Origin: Chromatiaceae bacterium
GTDB taxonomy: Bacteria > Pseudomonadota > Gammaproteobacteria > Chromatiales > Chromatiaceae
Assembly (NCBI GenBank): GCA_022340195.1
Contig: JAJDOL010000191.1
Location: 1 to 51,504, forward strand
Length of the DNA stretch: 51,504 bases
Direction: 5' to 3'
Positions 39,961 to 51,354 of the stretch are shown here, piece after piece. Under the pieces are notes generated by a model. That model had not been told where the DNA came from, ran no database searches, and worked only from the letters and a program-made list of their open reading frames with translations. Each line of letters begins with the position of its first letter. Positions within the stretch are counted from its first letter, which is position 1. The position numbers and the translations under genes are program-made.

Positions 39961-40317
39961 CTATCGCTTGATCGGTCGCCTCGGACCTTTTCGGGTGCGG
40001 GCATTGGTACGGGTGCGCTGACCGCGCAGCGGAAGACCGCGGCGGTGACGGATACCCCGGTTGCAGCCAAGGTCCATCAAGCGCTTTATGTTCATGGAGA
40101 CCTCACGGCGAAGATCACCCTCCACCGTAAGCTTGCTGATTTCCGCACGCAGTTTGTCGATCTCGCCCTCGGAGAGGTCTTTGATCTTGGCATCGGTAGC
40201 AACGCCGGCGGCATTGCAGATTCGCGCCGAAAGCGCGGGACCGACGCCGTAGATCGACCTCAACGCGATCACGGCATGCTTCCTATCGGGGATGTTGACA
40301 CCGGCGATACGGGCCAT
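39961..40317 (-). CDS. rpsM: 30S ribosomal protein S13
   Basis: Head protein of the small subunit contacting the P-site tRNA, 118 residues. It begins [19 protein letters not shown] and ends in the basic tail [18 protein letters not shown]. It starts the alpha part of the cluster after an 85-base gap from rpmJ, where an operon-internal promoter or S4-binding leader could sit; no clear box was found. Confidence 0.99.
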   Translation of the reverse strand: MARIAGVNIPDRKHAVIALRSIYGVGPALSARICNAAGVATDAKIKDLSEGEIDKLRAEISKLTVEGDLRREVSMNIKRLMDLGCNRGIRHRRGLPLRGQRTRTNARTRKGPRRPIKR

Positions 40318-40402
40318 GCTCTATTGTCTCCAAGTCCGCTCAGGCGCGGCCGGGTAAACCGCGCAGAATACCAGATTGTTCAAATAAGTCAACACCAAGA
40401 CG

Positions 40403-40516
40403 TCAACCTTGCCGCTGCTTGTGCCGCGGGTCCCTGCAGATCACACGCACCACGCCGTTGCGCCGGATGATCTTGCAGTTGCGGCATACCTTTTTTACCG
40501 AAGCCCTGACTTTCAT
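40403..40516 (-). CDS. rpmJ: 50S ribosomal protein L36
   Basis: A 37-residue protein read directly from the sequence: [20 protein letters not shown], then [17 protein letters not shown]. Cysteines 11, 14 and 27 with His 32 are the zinc ligands of the C+ form. It lies between secY and rpsM, 42 bases after secY. Confidence 0.97.
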   Translation of the reverse strand: MKVRASVKKVCRNCKIIRRNGVVRVICRDPRHKQRQG

Positions 40517-40558
40517 TTCGTTAACTCCAAATCGCTCCTGGGACGCAGACCACGCTCC

Positions 40559-41911
<1,353 letters not shown>

Positions 41912-41933
41912 TGGGGGGTTTGCTCTTAGCCCG

Positions 41934-42368
41934 TTAGTCCTCGATCTTGCCGCCCGCCGCCTCAATAGCAGCACGGGCACCCTTTGTAACGGCCAAGCCG
42001 CGCAACGTCAGCGCGCGATCAATGCTTCCGGTGGCGACAACCTTGACACGTTTTATCCCGCCCGAGATCAGGCCTGTCTTCCTGAGCGCCGAAAGGTCGA
42101 CGACATCGCCCTCGACAAGTCCCAGCTCATGAAGCCGGATCTCGTCACTGACCAGGGCCTTGCGCGAGCGAAACCCAACCTTCGGTAGGCGGCGCTGCAA
42201 GGGCATCTGACCGCCTTCGAATCCGATTTTGTGTAAACCACCGGAACGGGACTTCTGACCCTTGTGCCCGCGTCCACAGGTCTTGCCGAAACCGCAGCCA
42301 ATACCTCGACCTACGCGCTTAGCCGTCCGCTTGCTGCCCTGAGCCGGCTTGATGTCATTGAGACGCAT
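41934..42368 (-). CDS. rplO: 50S ribosomal protein L15
   Basis: Late assembly protein, 144 residues. It begins [20 protein letters not shown] and continues with the Gly-rich [12 protein letters not shown] stretch. Its start lies 14 bases inside the end of rpmD, so translation of the two is likely coupled. Confidence 0.99.
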   Translation of the reverse strand: MRLNDIKPAQGSKRTAKRVGRGIGCGFGKTCGRGHKGQKSRSGGLHKIGFEGGQMPLQRRLPKVGFRSRKALVSDEIRLHELGLVEGDVVDLSALRKTGLISGGIKRVKVVATGSIDRALTLRGLAVTKGARAAIEAAGGKIED

Positions 42369-42561
42369 CTTGCGATTCCTCCACCACCTTGACCATATAG
42401 GAAACCTTGTTCAGCATGCCACGGGTCGCGGGCGTATCCTCGACCTCAACGACTTGGTGCATACGCCGCAGCCCGAGACCACGTACGCACGCCTGGTGTG
42501 TCGCCAGGCGACCGCCGAGACCCCGAGTCAGGGTAACCTTCATCGTCTTCTTGTCCGTCAT
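42355..42561 (-). CDS. rpmD: 50S ribosomal protein L30
   Basis: A 68-residue L30 with the motif [20 protein letters not shown] and [20 protein letters not shown]. It is longer than the roughly 59 residues of E. coli: six extra N-terminal residues (or a start at the second Met) and a C-terminal addition ESQDASQ, which runs into the rplO start region. Confidence 0.97.
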   Translation of the reverse strand: MTDKKTMKVTLTRGLGGRLATHQACVRGLGLRRMHQVVEVEDTPATRGMLNKVSYMVKVVEESQDASQ

Positions 42562-42578
42562 TGCTTATCCCCAATCGA

Positions 42579-43085
42579 TCATCCCAGGATTTCTTCAACC
42601 GTTTTGCCCCGCTTTGCGGCCACGTTCTCGGCATCCGTCATAATCCGAAGGCCGTTGATGGTTGCCTGGACGACGTTGATCGGATTGTTGGTGCCGATGC
42701 ACTTGGCCAACACGTTCTGTACGCCGAGCACCTCGAAAACTGCGCGCATGGCACCCCCGGCGATGATGCCGGTACCATCCGAGGCGGGTTTCATGAAGAC
42801 CTTCGCCGCGCCATGGCGTCCGGCCATCGGGTACTGCAGGGTCGTGCCCTTGAGCTTGACCTCGACCATGTTCTTGCGCGCCCCCTCCATAGCCTTCTGA
42901 ATAGCCACCGGTACCTCGCGCGCCTTACCGGTGCCGTAACCGACGCGACCCTTGCCATCGCCCACCACGGTAAGCGCCGAGAAGCCGAATTGCCGGCCGC
43001 CCTTTACCACCTTGGCGACGCGGTTTACCGCCACCAGCTTTTCGAGTAAGTCGTCGCCTTCCGGCTTGGGATTGTAACTCGCCAT
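42579..43085 (-). CDS. rpsE: 30S ribosomal protein S5
   Basis: Fidelity protein at the mRNA entry site, 168 residues. The double-stranded RNA-binding-like domain shows [20 protein letters not shown] followed by [14 protein letters not shown], and the second domain begins [19 protein letters not shown]. It lies between rplR and rpmD with ten- and seventeen-base gaps. Confidence 0.99.
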   Translation of the reverse strand: MASYNPKPEGDDLLEKLVAVNRVAKVVKGGRQFGFSALTVVGDGKGRVGYGTGKAREVPVAIQKAMEGARKNMVEVKLKGTTLQYPMAGRHGAAKVFMKPASDGTGIIAGGAMRAVFEVLGVQNVLAKCIGTNNPINVVQATINGLRIMTDAENVAAKRGKTVEEILG

Positions 43086-43095
43086 AGTTCAGCCT

Positions 43096-43452
43096 TTAGA
43101 AATCCAGTCCGTTTTCCCGCGCCGCTTCGGCCAGGGCCTTGACGCGACCGTGATAGCGGAAACCGGAGCGATCGAATGCCACCTTCTCGACTCCCGCCGA
43201 CTTGGCTCGCTCGGCGATGGTCCTACCGATGGTGGCAGCCGCCGTTGCGTTACCCGAGTGCCTCTCGCTCGACTGGCGAAACTGCTTCTCGACAGTGGAC
43301 GCGCTGACGACAACCTTGCCGCCGGTCGGGTCGACGACCTGGGCATAAATGTGTCGGGGGGTCCGGAAGACGCACAGGCGATAGGCCCCGAGCTCCCGGA
43401 TCTTGGCACGCGCACGGGCCGCGCGGCGCATACGGGCTTGTTTCTTGTCCAT
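43096..43452 (-). CDS. rplR: 50S ribosomal protein L18
   Basis: 5S rRNA-binding protein. The start at 43452 ([20 protein letters not shown]) gives 118 residues, as in E. coli; the frame stays open 47 codons further into rplF. The 5S-contacting region ends in [20 protein letters not shown]. It lies between rplF and rpsE. Confidence 0.98.
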   Translation of the reverse strand: MDKKQARMRRAARARAKIRELGAYRLCVFRTPRHIYAQVVDPTGGKVVVSASTVEKQFRQSSERHSGNATAAATIGRTIAERAKSAGVEKVAFDRSGFRYHGRVKALAEAARENGLDF

Positions 43453-43462
43453 TCGGTAACCC

Positions 43463-43996
43463 CTACTTTTTCTTCGCTTCTTTCCGCAGGACATGTTCGT
43501 CCGCGTAGCGCACACCTTTACCCTTGTAGGGCTCCGGGGGGCGAAAGCCGCGTATCTCGGACGCCACCTGTCCCACTTTTTGCTTGTCGGCACCCGTTAC
43601 AACGATTTCCGTCGGCGAAGGTGTCGCAATCTCAACCCCCTCGGGAACCGGATAGTCGACCGGGTGCGAAAATCCCAAACTCAGATTCAGAACCTTGCCC
43701 TTCGCCTGTGCCCGGTAACCGACACCGACCAGGGTCAGCTTGCGTTCAAACCCGGTTCCGCAGCCGACGACCATGTTGTTTACCAAGGCTCGTGTCGTTC
43801 CCGCCTGGGCCCAAGCCTCCTTGGTCTCTTCAACAGGCGTAACCGCCAACTCACCCTCGTTCTGCGCGACTCGGACCTTCGGATGCATGATCCAAGACAA
43901 ACTTCCCTTAGACCCTTTGACTCTTATCTCCTGGTTGGAAATCTCGACCGAGATCCCTTTGGGAACTGAGATAGGCGCCTTAGCTATGCGTGACAT
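43463..43996 (-). CDS. rplF: 50S ribosomal protein L6
   Basis: Protein of the large-subunit factor-binding site, 177 residues with the two-fold repeat typical of L6. It begins [19 protein letters not shown] and ends with the conserved [20 protein letters not shown]. It lies between rpsH and rplR. Confidence 0.99.
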   Translation of the reverse strand: MSRIAKAPISVPKGISVEISNQEIRVKGSKGSLSWIMHPKVRVAQNEGELAVTPVEETKEAWAQAGTTRALVNNMVVGCGTGFERKLTLVGVGYRAQAKGKVLNLSLGFSHPVDYPVPEGVEIATPSPTEIVVTGADKQKVGQVASEIRGFRPPEPYKGKGVRYADEHVLRKEAKKK

Positions 43997-44013
43997 CTTT
44001 TGCCTCCTGACCG

Positions 44014-44409
44014 TCAGGCAACGTACGCAAGGATTTCGCCACCGTGTCCCGCCACGCGGGCGGCACGGTCCGACATGAGTCCTTTAGACGTAGACACGAT
44101 AGCCACACCCAGGCCGCCCATGACCTTCGGCAGATCATCCTTGCCCCGGTAGATGCGCAGCCCCGGACGAGAGACGCGCTTCAGATATTCGATGACCGGC
44201 TTACCGCGGTGGTACTTGAGCTTTACGACCATCTGCGGCTTCTTGCCCTCAGACTCGACGTTCACATCCGTGAGGTAGCCCTCATCCTTCAGCAGGTTGG
44301 CGATCGCCACCTTCTGTTTGGATGACGGCATGGTAATGGTGACCTTGCCTCGCGCCTGCCCGTTGCGAATACGGGTCAGCATGTCCGCGATCGGATCCGA
44401 CATACTCAT
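44014..44409 (-). CDS. rpsH: 30S ribosomal protein S8
   Basis: Central-domain protein and spc operon repressor in E. coli. The 131 residues begin [18 protein letters not shown] and end with the signature [24 protein letters not shown] precedes ATG 44409. A 140-base spacer separates it from rpsN. Confidence 0.99.
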   Translation of the reverse strand: MSMSDPIADMLTRIRNGQARGKVTITMPSSKQKVAIANLLKDEGYLTDVNVESEGKKPQMVVKLKYHRGKPVIEYLKRVSRPGLRIYRGKDDLPKVMGGLGVAIVSTSKGLMSDRAARVAGHGGEILAYVA

Positions 44410-44470
44410 ATGCAGTTCCTCGGGTCAGCCCACCGTTGTGGCGCGATACCCAAAATCAGTTTCAGTTTTA

Positions 44471-44515
44471 GGTGTTCCGTGTTAGTCAGTTACCGAGAAC
44501 CAACCGCACGACACC
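44471..44515 (-). promoter_or_regulatory. Interrupted hairpin in the rpsN-rpsH spacer
   Basis: Arms 44471-44475 plus 44478-44481 pair with 44507-44510 plus 44511-44515 (nine pairs, a two-base bulge and a large loop). It is the main fold visible in the unusual 140-base gap inside the spc operon. Confidence 0.3.
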
Positions 44516-44549
44516 AAAAACTCGATACTCAAAGCTTAATATCAAATTC

Positions 44550-44855
44550 TTACCAACTGGCCTTGACGAGTCCGGGTACATCCCCCCGCATGGTGGCCTC
44601 GCGCAGCTTGTTACGGCTCAAGCCAAACTTGCGGTAGACCGCGTGAGGACGACCACTTACCCGGCAGCGCCGCTGCCGGCGGCTTGGGCTTGCGTCCCTA
44701 GGCAATCTCTGCAGTTTCCCGAGCGCGTCCTCAATCTGCTCTCTACTGGCGCTGCGGTCGTTGACCACGGCCTTCAACGCGGCTCGCTTGGCCGCGTATT
44801 TGGCCGCAATCTTTGCGCGTTTTACCTCGCGCGCCACCATGCTCTTCTTCGCCAT
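44550..44855 (-). CDS. rpsN: 30S ribosomal protein S14, zinc-free form
   Basis: Head protein of 101 residues. It is the long C-minus form without zinc cysteines: the C-terminal core reads [20 protein letters not shown]. It starts [16 protein letters not shown] and lies eight bases after rplE. Confidence 0.99.
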   Translation of the reverse strand: MAKKSMVAREVKRAKIAAKYAAKRAALKAVVNDRSASREQIEDALGKLQRLPRDASPSRRQRRCRVSGRPHAVYRKFGLSRNKLREATMRGDVPGLVKASW

Positions 44856-44863
44856 ATCGATTC

Positions 44864-45403
44864 TCAGGTCCTGAAGGGGAACTTAAAGGCCGCGAGCAGC
44901 GCTCGACCCTCGTCATCGGTGGGTGCACTGGTCGTGATGGTAATGTCAAGGCCACGCAAAGCGTCGATTTTGTCGTAATCGATTTCCGGAAACACGATCT
45001 GCTCCTTAACACCCATGCTGTAATTTCCGCGCCCGTCGAACGCCTTGGCGCTCAGTCCGCGAAAATCTCGTATACGAGGGATTGCGATGTTGATCAACCG
45101 GTCGAGAAACTCGTACATGCGCTCACGCCGAAGAGTGACCTTGCAGCCTATGGGCCAGCCCTCGCGGATCTTGAAGGCGGCCACCGATTTGCGCGCCTTG
45201 GTCACAATTGGTTGCTGCCCCGCAATCATGCGTAGGTCCGAAAGCGCGTGCTCCATGACCTTCTTGTCGGCAATCGCCTCGCCCACGCCCATGTTAAGGG
45301 TGATCTTCTCGATCCGCGGCACCTGCATCACCGTGCTGTAGCTAAATCGATCCATGAGTCGGCCGACGATGTTCTCACGGTACTCTGTCTGTAATCTGGA
45401 CAT
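44864..45403 (-). CDS. rplE: 50S ribosomal protein L5
   Basis: 5S rRNA- and P-tRNA-contacting protein. The start at 45403 ([18 protein letters not shown]) gives 179 residues, the E. coli length. Conserved blocks are [36 protein letters not shown] and the C-terminal [18 protein letters not shown]. It lies 11 bases after rplX. Confidence 0.99.
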   Translation of the reverse strand: MSRLQTEYRENIVGRLMDRFSYSTVMQVPRIEKITLNMGVGEAIADKKVMEHALSDLRMIAGQQPIVTKARKSVAAFKIREGWPIGCKVTLRRERMYEFLDRLINIAIPRIRDFRGLSAKAFDGRGNYSMGVKEQIVFPEIDYDKIDALRGLDITITTSAPTDDEGRALLAAFKFPFRT

Positions 45404-45414
45404 CAATGCTCGCC

Positions 45415-45732
45415 TCAAACGTCGACGACTTCGCCGTTGGACTTGAACACGCGGACCTTGCGACCATCTTCGAGGAATTTGAAACCCACACGGTCGGCGC
45501 CGCCCTTTTCCGGGTTGTAAAGCCCCACGTTCGACAGGTGCAAAGGCATCTCCTTGTCGACGATGCCCCCCGGCACGCCGCGTTGCGGGTTTGGCTTCTG
45601 ATGCTTCTTGGCCATATTTACGTTCTCGACCACTATCCGATCGTTCTCAAGAAGGCGCAGCACGGTTCCCCGCTTGCCTTTGTCTTTGCCTGTGAGGACA
45701 ACGACGTCGTCACCCTGTCTAATCTTGCGCAT
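45415..45732 (-). CDS. rplX: 50S ribosomal protein L24
   Basis: Assembly initiator of the large subunit, 105 residues, with a KOW motif ([17 protein letters not shown]). The start is set at 45732 (MRKIRQG) because GAGAGG stands seven bases upstream of it but only one base from the ATG at 45738. It lies behind an unusual 163-base spacer after rplN. Confidence 0.96.
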   Translation of the reverse strand: MRKIRQGDDVVVLTGKDKGKRGTVLRLLENDRIVVENVNMAKKHQKPNPQRGVPGGIVDKEMPLHLSNVGLYNPEKGGADRVGFKFLEDGRKVRVFKSNGEVVDV

Positions 45733-45775
45733 CTGCATACCTCTCGGGGACAGGCTGATCTATTCAGCGTGTGCC

Positions 45776-45898
45776 GCGGGGCAAGACGCCCCGCCATTTA
45801 CTCCACGCTCCTGGCTAAAAATGAAGCCATTCGGAAATCGAATTTTCGGATGGCGTGCTAATTTTTGATCAGGATGATAAATAATCAGCCATTTATCA
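45776..45898. promoter_or_regulatory. Three-hairpin spacer between rplN and rplX
   Basis: Three inverted repeats fill the gap: 45776-45782 with 45788-45794 (7 bp GC), 45826-45837 with 45843-45854 (12 bp, with two wobble pairs if read on the plus strand), and 45875-45882 with 45891-45898 (8 bp AT, over the rplN stop). The middle one folds better on the strand opposite to the genes. Confidence 0.5.
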
Positions 45899-46264
45899 GA
45901 GAACTTCCGGTGCCAGCGAAATGATCTTCATAAAGCGCTCGCTGCGCAGCTCCCTGGTCACAGGACCGAAAATGCGGGTCCCGATGGGCTGCAATTGGTT
46001 ATTGAGCAGAACTGCCGCATTACCGTCGAAGCGGATCGCTGACCCGTCCGGGCGACGAACACCTTTTCTAGTGCGCACGACCACAGCGCTGAACACGTCC
46101 CCCTTCTTGACTTTTCCGCGGGGGATGGCGTCTTTCACCGTTACCTTGATCACGTCTCCAATACCCGCATAGCGCCGGTGCGATCCGCCCAGCACCTTGA
46201 TGCACTGCACGCGCTTGGCGCCGCTGTTGTCGGCGACGCCCAAATTTGTCTGCATCTGAATCAT
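45896..46264 (-). CDS. rplN: 50S ribosomal protein L14
   Basis: Intersubunit bridge protein, 122 residues. It begins [20 protein letters not shown] and ends [19 protein letters not shown], as in other bacteria. It follows rpsQ by 67 bases; its stop codon lies in the first hairpin of the spacer before rplX. Confidence 0.99.
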   Translation of the reverse strand: MIQMQTNLGVADNSGAKRVQCIKVLGGSHRRYAGIGDVIKVTVKDAIPRGKVKKGDVFSAVVVRTRKGVRRPDGSAIRFDGNAAVLLNNQLQPIGTRIFGPVTRELRSERFMKIISLAPEVL

Positions 46265-46331
46265 TGACTCTATTCCGTCTGTCGCTTCTAACCGACCCCG
46301 TACCCAGGGGCAAGTCGAGCTGTTTGAACTG

Positions 46332-46592
46332 TCAACGCGCCTTCTCTAGGACCTCGAACAGACGCCATGTCTTGGTCTTGGACAAGGGACGACACTGCTC
46401 CACAGTCACCAAGTCGCCGGTGCCACAGCTGTTCTGCTCATCGTGGGCATGAATCTTGGTCGAGCGACGAATGAACTTACCGTAAAGTGGGTGCTTTACG
46501 CGTCGTTCAACCAACACGGTAATGGTCTTGTCCATGGCGTCGCTCACGACGCGTCCAGTCAGCCTACGGTTGCTCTTGCCTTCCTCGATCAT
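46332..46592 (-). CDS. rpsQ: 30S ribosomal protein S17
   Basis: Early 16S rRNA-binding protein of 86 residues with [20 protein letters not shown] and [17 protein letters not shown]. Its ATG overlaps the rpmC stop by four bases, a sign of coupled translation. Confidence 0.99.
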   Translation of the reverse strand: MIEEGKSNRRLTGRVVSDAMDKTITVLVERRVKHPLYGKFIRRSTKIHAHDEQNSCGTGDLVTVEQCRPLSKTKTWRLFEVLEKAR

Positions 46593-46789
46593 TGCCCGCT
46601 GCCCGTTTTCATTTCATGCATTACCGTCTTGATCCGCGCGATGTCACGCCGCACTCCGCGCATCTGCGACGGCCGCGAGAGCTGCCCGGTTCCCTTCTGC
46701 ATGCGCAGATTGAACTGCTCCTTTAACAGCTCTTCGAGCTGCTTCTGGAGCTTTTCCGCACTGCCGCTTCGAAGCTCATTTGCCTTCAT
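46589..46789 (-). CDS. rpmC: 50S ribosomal protein L29
   Basis: A 66-residue protein at the tunnel exit, starting [20 protein letters not shown]. The helical hairpin with [16 protein letters not shown] and [13 protein letters not shown] is typical. It overlaps rplP by one base (TGATG junction) and rpsQ by four bases. The frame continues upstream, but the start at 46789 is the conserved one. Confidence 0.98.
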   Translation of the reverse strand: MKANELRSGSAEKLQKQLEELLKEQFNLRMQKGTGQLSRPSQMRGVRRDIARIKTVMHEMKTGSGQ

Positions 46790-47202
46790 CACATCACCGT
46801 CCGCTTCGCAAAGCTTGTCTGAACCGGAAGCTTCGCGGCCGCCAGGGTGAATGCCTCTCGTGCCAGTTCTTCCGGTACACCTTCGATCTCGTAAAGCACC
46901 TTGCCCGGCTGGACCAGCGCGACCCAGTACTCCACGTTGCCCTTTCCTTTGCCCATGCGCACCTCCAAGGGTTTCTTGGAGATGGGCTTGTCGGGAAATA
47001 CGCGAATCCACAGCTTACCGCCGCGCTTGACCTTGCGCGTAATGGTGCGGCGCGCAGCCTCTATCTGGCGCGCGGTCAGCCGCCCGCGGGTCGTCGCCTT
47101 GATGCCATAATCGCCGAAGCTGACCCGATTGCCCGCCTGGGCGAGGCCCCGGTTGCGTCCCTTGTGCTGCTTGCGGAACTTCGTTCTCTTCGGTTGCAAC
47201 AT
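46789..47202 (-). CDS. rplP: 50S ribosomal protein L16
   Basis: Protein near the A-site tRNA elbow, 137 residues. It begins [20 protein letters not shown], and the [20 protein letters not shown] block is conserved. It starts three bases after rpsC and overlaps rpmC by one base. Confidence 0.99.
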   Translation of the reverse strand: MLQPKRTKFRKQHKGRNRGLAQAGNRVSFGDYGIKATTRGRLTARQIEAARRTITRKVKRGGKLWIRVFPDKPISKKPLEVRMGKGKGNVEYWVALVQPGKVLYEIEGVPEELAREAFTLAAAKLPVQTSFAKRTVM

Positions 47203-47205
47203 GGA

Positions 47206-47883
47206 TTACCTCCTCGCGCGAGCGGTTCTGGCGACCGGTTCTTCCGCTTCCTGCCCCGCAAACACCTCGCCCTTGAAGATCCACACCTTGACACCCAGCA
47301 CGCCGTAGGTCGTCTTTGCCTCCGCAAAACCATAATCGATGTCGGCACGCAGAGTATGCAGAGGAACACGGCCCTCCCGGTACCACTCGCTGCGTGCGAT
47401 CTCCGCACCGTTCAGGCGTCCGGCAATATTCACCCGAATCCCCTGCGCGCCCAGGCGCATGGATGTCTGCACGGAACGCTTCATCGCGCGCCGGAACATG
47501 ATACGACGCTCGAGCTGCCCGGCGATGTTCTCCGCCACCAGTTGGGCATCCAGCTCAGGCTTGCGGATCTCCTCGATGCTGATGTGCACCGGAATCCCCA
47601 TCATCGCCGACACCTCCTTGCGCAGCCTGTCGATATCTTCGCCCTTTTTTCCAATCACCACCCCAGGGCGCGCCGTGTGGACGGTAATGTGCGCATTCTT
47701 GGCCGGACGATCGATCTGTATGCGACTTACCGAGGCCTGGGACAAGCGCTTCTTGAGGAAGGCCCGGACCTCGAGATCCTTGTTGAGGAGATCCGCGTAG
47801 TCTTTGGTGTCGGCATACCACTTGGACGTCCAGTCTTTGACGATCCCAAGTCGGATGCCGGTTGGATGTACTTTCTGACCCAT
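47206..47883 (-). CDS. rpsC: 30S ribosomal protein S3
   Basis: mRNA-entry protein with helicase role. The 225 residues contain the KH domain loop [19 protein letters not shown] and begin [20 protein letters not shown]. The C-terminal tail is shorter than in E. coli (233). It lies between rplV and rplP. Confidence 0.99.
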   Translation of the reverse strand: MGQKVHPTGIRLGIVKDWTSKWYADTKDYADLLNKDLEVRAFLKKRLSQASVSRIQIDRPAKNAHITVHTARPGVVIGKKGEDIDRLRKEVSAMMGIPVHISIEEIRKPELDAQLVAENIAGQLERRIMFRRAMKRSVQTSMRLGAQGIRVNIAGRLNGAEIARSEWYREGRVPLHTLRADIDYGFAEAKTTYGVLGVKVWIFKGEVFAGQEAEEPVARTARARR

Positions 47884-47902
47884 GCTGTAGTGCCCTTAAC
47901 TC

Positions 47903-48235
47903 TCAGCTTTCGGCAACAGTCACGCTGATATGGCTGGTGCGCTTGAAAATCCGGCTCGTCCGACCCTTGGCGCGGGCTCGGATGCGCTTCATGGTCGGCC
48001 CCTCGTTCACCTGGACCCCAGCTACCTTGAGCTCATCGACGTCTGCACCCTCGTTATGCTCCGCGTTGGCAATCGCCGACTCCAGAACCTTCTTGATGAT
48101 CACGGCCCCCTTCTTGGGGCTGAACGCAAGCAGGTTAATGGCCTGCCCTACCTGTAGACCACGGATTTGATCGGCCACCATGCGCGCCTTCTGCGCCGAG
48201 ATTCGGGCATGCCTGATTCTTGCTTCCGCCTGCAT
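47903..48235 (-). CDS. rplV: 50S ribosomal protein L22
   Basis: Exit-tunnel protein of 110 residues. The long beta-hairpin that lines the tunnel and affects macrolide binding is seen in [19 protein letters not shown]. It begins [18 protein letters not shown] and lies between rpsS and rpsC. Confidence 0.99.
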   Translation of the reverse strand: MQAEARIRHARISAQKARMVADQIRGLQVGQAINLLAFSPKKGAVIIKKVLESAIANAEHNEGADVDELKVAGVQVNEGPTMKRIRARAKGRTSRIFKRTSHISVTVAES

Positions 48236-48249
48236 CTGCGCCTCCTCGC

Positions 48250-48525
48250 CTATCTCTTGGCCTTGCGGTCTGCGGCATGGCCCCGATAGGTCCGGGTCAA
48301 AGCGAACTCACCGAGCTTGTGCCCGATCATGTTCTCATTGATCAGAACCGGGACATGCTGCCGTCCGTTGTGCACCGCAATAGTCAAACCGACCATCTCC
48401 GGCAACACCATCGAGCGGCGCGACCATGTCTTGATGGGCCGCTTGCTGTTCTGCGCGACCGCCTCCTCCACCTTCTTCAGCAGATGGTGGTCAATAAAGG
48501 GTCCCTTGCGAATGGAACGTGGCAC
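48250..48525 (-). CDS. rpsS: 30S ribosomal protein S19
   Basis: Head protein of 91 residues, [20 protein letters not shown] to [19 protein letters not shown]. The [12 protein letters not shown] block contacts S13 and tRNA. It lies 18 bases after rplB. Confidence 0.99.
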   Translation of the reverse strand: MPRSIRKGPFIDHHLLKKVEEAVAQNSKRPIKTWSRRSMVLPEMVGLTIAVHNGRQHVPVLINENMIGHKLGEFALTRTYRGHAADRKAKR

Positions 48526-48543
48526 TTGCTCAACCTCGAATGT

Positions 48544-49371
48544 CTATTTTTTCCCGCGACGACGCACGATCATTTTGTCCGTGCGCTTGTTTTTTCGGGT
48601 CTTGTATCCTTTGGTAGGAACACCCCAAGGTGTAACCGGATGGCGCCCGCCTGAGGTACGACCCTCACCACCGCCGTGGGGATGATCCACCGGGTTCATG
48701 ACCACACCGCGAACGGTGGGGCGCTCCCCGCGCCAGCGTTTGGCACCTGCCTTACCGAGCTTGCGCAGGCTGTGCTCGGCGTTTCCGACCTCGCCAACCA
48801 CCGCGCGGCACTCGGCAAAGATTTTGCGCATCTCCCCGGAGCGCATGCGAAGCGTGGCATGCCGGCCCTCACGAGCAATGAGCTGTGCCGAGCTTCCGGC
48901 CGCCCGGGCGAGCTGCGCGCCCTTGCCAGGGCGCAATTCGATACAGTGCACTTGTGTACCCAGAGGAATGTTGCGCAACGGAAGGCAGTTTCCGGCGCTG
49001 ATGGGCGCGTCCTCTCCCGCCTGCACGCGAGCACCGGCACCCAGTCCTTTCGGCGCAATGATATAGGTGCGCTCCCCATCCAGATATCTCAGCAGGGCCA
49101 GGTTGGCACTGCGATTCGGGTCGTACTCGATCCGCTCGACGACGGCGGGAACCCCTTCCTTGTTGCGCTTGAAATCGACCACCCGGTACCGCTGCTTATG
49201 ACCACCACCGCGATGGCGCACCGTAATGCGGCCCTTGTTGTTACGCCCACCGGAGTTGCTCTTTTTCTCGAGCAAGGGCTCAAAGGGGGCACCCTTGTGG
49301 ATCTCTGGCGCCACCACCTTGACCATGAAACGGCGCCCGGGGGAGGTCGGATTTGTCTTTACGATTGCCAT
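48544..49371 (-). CDS. rplB: 50S ribosomal protein L2
   Basis: Protein at the peptidyl-transferase centre, 275 residues. The C-terminal loop [19 protein letters not shown] carries the conserved His near the active centre. The N-terminus [19 protein letters not shown] is conserved. It is preceded by a 92-base spacer after rplW. Confidence 0.99.
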   Translation of the reverse strand: MAIVKTNPTSPGRRFMVKVVAPEIHKGAPFEPLLEKKSNSGGRNNKGRITVRHRGGGHKQRYRVVDFKRNKEGVPAVVERIEYDPNRSANLALLRYLDGERTYIIAPKGLGAGARVQAGEDAPISAGNCLPLRNIPLGTQVHCIELRPGKGAQLARAAGSSAQLIAREGRHATLRMRSGEMRKIFAECRAVVGEVGNAEHSLRKLGKAGAKRWRGERPTVRGVVMNPVDHPHGGGEGRTSGGRHPVTPWGVPTKGYKTRKNKRTDKMIVRRRGKK

Positions 49372-49448
49372 GTTAGGGTCGTCCAGTCAATTCATTGTAC
49401 GCATCTCGCGCTCCTCGTTCCCCGCTCGTCTCCAACGAGATTCAGGGG

Positions 49449-49466
49449 TAAGGAGCTGACTCCTTA
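49449..49466 (-). promoter_or_regulatory. Hairpin at the end of rplW
   Basis: A perfect 7-bp inverted repeat (49449-49455 with 49460-49466, loop of four) covers the rplW stop codon. The 92-base rplW-rplB spacer also has a weaker 5-bp hairpin. There is no T-run. Confidence 0.35.
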
Positions 49467-49760
49467 TGCGCCGCCACCGAAGTCGATGTCGTGACCGGGC
49501 TGTAGCCGCACATAGGCCTTCCGCCAACCCGGACGCTTACCCGAGCGTTGCCCGAAGCGCTTACGCTTGCCCTTGACATTGAGCACCTGAACGCGCTCGA
49601 CCTTGACGTCGAACATCAGCTCGACCGCCTGGCCGATCTCGCGCTTCGTGGCGTCCGGGATAACCCGAAACGCATACTGGGCGCCGCTCTCCGCGGCGAT
49701 CGCGGCCTTCTCGGAGACCACGGGGCTCAGCAACACTTTCATGAGTCGTTCCCGGTTCAT
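49464..49760 (-). CDS. rplW: 50S ribosomal protein L23
   Basis: Exit-tunnel protein that docks trigger factor and SRP, 98 residues: [19 protein letters not shown], then [20 protein letters not shown]. The start overlaps the rplD stop by four bases; the conserved family start could also be the internal Met at residue 7. Confidence 0.98.
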   Translation of the reverse strand: MNRERLMKVLLSPVVSEKAAIAAESGAQYAFRVIPDATKREIGQAVELMFDVKVERVQVLNVKGKRKRFGQRSGKRPGWRKAYVRLQPGHDIDFGGGA

Positions 49761-50365
49761 GCCAGCCGTTCCTCCAGCTTGCGTATCGCACCTTCGGTCG
49801 GCATCAGGTAATCGAACGCGATCATGCTCACCGGGTCGACCTCCTGTGCCGCCATCACGTCCACATTCGCGAGATTGCGCGCCGCAAGGAACAGGTTCTC
49901 GTCGAAGCCTTCAGTCAGAATCAGGACGTCGGATACACCCAGCTTCCGCAGCTTTTGCAGCAGTTCTTTGGTCTTAGGAGCCGTAAGCCCGAGCTCGGGC
50001 AGAACCAGCAGACGCTCCTGCCGAGCCAACTCGGAGAGGATTGAGCGCACGGCACCACGATACATCTTGCGGTTTATCTTCTGGGAGTAGTCCCTCGGTC
50101 GAGCCGCAAAGGTCACACCACCGCTTCTCCAGATGGGGCTGCGACTGGTACCGGCCCGGGCTCGACCCGTCCCTTTTTGCCGGTAAGGTTTAGCACCGCC
50201 ACCCCTGACCGCGGATCTGTTCAACTGCGCCTTCGTGCCGGCGCGCCCGTGCGCCATGTAGGCCGTCACCACTTGATGGATAAGCCCCGGTTTATACTCG
50301 GCACCAAACACCTGGTCGGAAACCTGCAAACTGGCCACGTTGTCACTACGAATCGAAAGCTCCAT
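49757..50365 (-). CDS. rplD: 50S ribosomal protein L4
   Basis: Exit-tunnel protein and S10 operon repressor in E. coli. The start at 50365 ([17 protein letters not shown]) gives 202 residues; the frame runs 26 codons further into rplC. The tunnel loop [20 protein letters not shown] is intact. It starts seven bases after rplC. Confidence 0.99.
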   Translation of the reverse strand: MELSIRSDNVASLQVSDQVFGAEYKPGLIHQVVTAYMAHGRAGTKAQLNRSAVRGGGAKPYRQKGTGRARAGTSRSPIWRSGGVTFAARPRDYSQKINRKMYRGAVRSILSELARQERLLVLPELGLTAPKTKELLQKLRKLGVSDVLILTEGFDENLFLAARNLANVDVMAAQEVDPVSMIAFDYLMPTEGAIRKLEERLA

Positions 50366-50372
50366 CGACCAA

Positions 50373-51023
50373 TCAACCCTTGTTCTTTTGCTTGACGGAC
50401 GGTACGACGACAAGCCGTCCTCCGGCTGGACCCGGGACCCCACCCTTCACCAGCAGCAGGTTGCGGTCGGCATCAACACGCACGACCTCCAAATTCTGCT
50501 GACAACGGTTGACATTGCCCAACTGACCGGCCATGCGCTTACCCTTGAACACCCGCCCCGGCGTCTGACACTGACCAATCGAGCCGGGGGCACGATGCGA
50601 GAGGGAGTTGCCATGGCTGCTGTCTTGACCACGAAAGTTGTGACGGCGGATACCTCCCGAAAAACCCCGCCCCTTGGTCACACCACGTACATCGACCTTC
50701 TGCCCGACATCGAAAATACGGACAGTGATCTCCTGAGCGGCATCCAGGTCGACGCCTTCGCCCTCGTCCAGACGCAGCTCGCCGAGCATGCTCCCAGCCT
50801 CCACCCCTGCTTTGCGGAAATGACCTGCCGACGGCTTGTTCACGCGCGATGCCTTGCGCGAACCGGCGGTCACCTGTACCGCCCGATAACCGTCGCTCTC
50901 CTCTGTCTTCACCTGGGACACTCGGTTCGGCGACACCTCGATGACCGTCACCGGAACCGTAACACCGTCCTCAGTGAAGACTCGGGTCATTCCTGCCTTG
51001 CGACCGATCACACCAATTGTCAT
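50373..51023 (-). CDS. rplC: 50S ribosomal protein L3
   Basis: Early assembly protein of 216 residues, slightly longer than in E. coli. It begins [20 protein letters not shown], and the loop [17 protein letters not shown] reaches the peptidyl-transferase centre and holds the Gln that is methylated in E. coli. GAGG precedes the ATG; it lies ten bases after rpsJ. Confidence 0.99.
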   Translation of the reverse strand: MTIGVIGRKAGMTRVFTEDGVTVPVTVIEVSPNRVSQVKTEESDGYRAVQVTAGSRKASRVNKPSAGHFRKAGVEAGSMLGELRLDEGEGVDLDAAQEITVRIFDVGQKVDVRGVTKGRGFSGGIRRHNFRGQDSSHGNSLSHRAPGSIGQCQTPGRVFKGKRMAGQLGNVNRCQQNLEVVRVDADRNLLLVKGGVPGPAGGRLVVVPSVKQKNKG

Positions 51024-51033
51024 GCTCGCTTCC

Positions 51034-51345
51034 TCAGCTCAGCTTGATCTGAACATCCACACCGGCGGCCAGATCCAGCTTCATCAGCGCATCTACCGTC
51101 TTGTCGGTCGGATCGACAATATCCATCAACCGCTTGTGCGTGCGCAGCTCATACTGATCCCGTGCATCCTTGTTGACGTGGGGCGAGATCAGCACGGTGA
51201 AGCGCTCTTTCTTCGACGGCAGGGGAACCGGGCCGCGAACCTGTGCGCCCGTCCGCTTTGCCGTATCGACGATCTCCCGCGCCGACTGATCGATCAGCCG
51301 GTGGTCGAAGGCCTTTAGCCGGATACGTATTCTCTGGTTTGCCAT
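51034..51345 (-). CDS. rpsJ: 30S ribosomal protein S10 / NusE
   Basis: Head protein of 103 residues, also the NusE antitermination factor. The start is at 51345 ([19 protein letters not shown]). The [20 protein letters not shown] and [17 protein letters not shown] blocks are conserved. It begins nine bases after tuf, so the S10 genes continue directly from the str genes here. Confidence 0.98.
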   Translation of the reverse strand: MANQRIRIRLKAFDHRLIDQSAREIVDTAKRTGAQVRGPVPLPSKKERFTVLISPHVNKDARDQYELRTHKRLMDIVDPTDKTVDALMKLDLAAGVDVQIKLS

Positions 51346-51354
51346 GCTTGTCAC

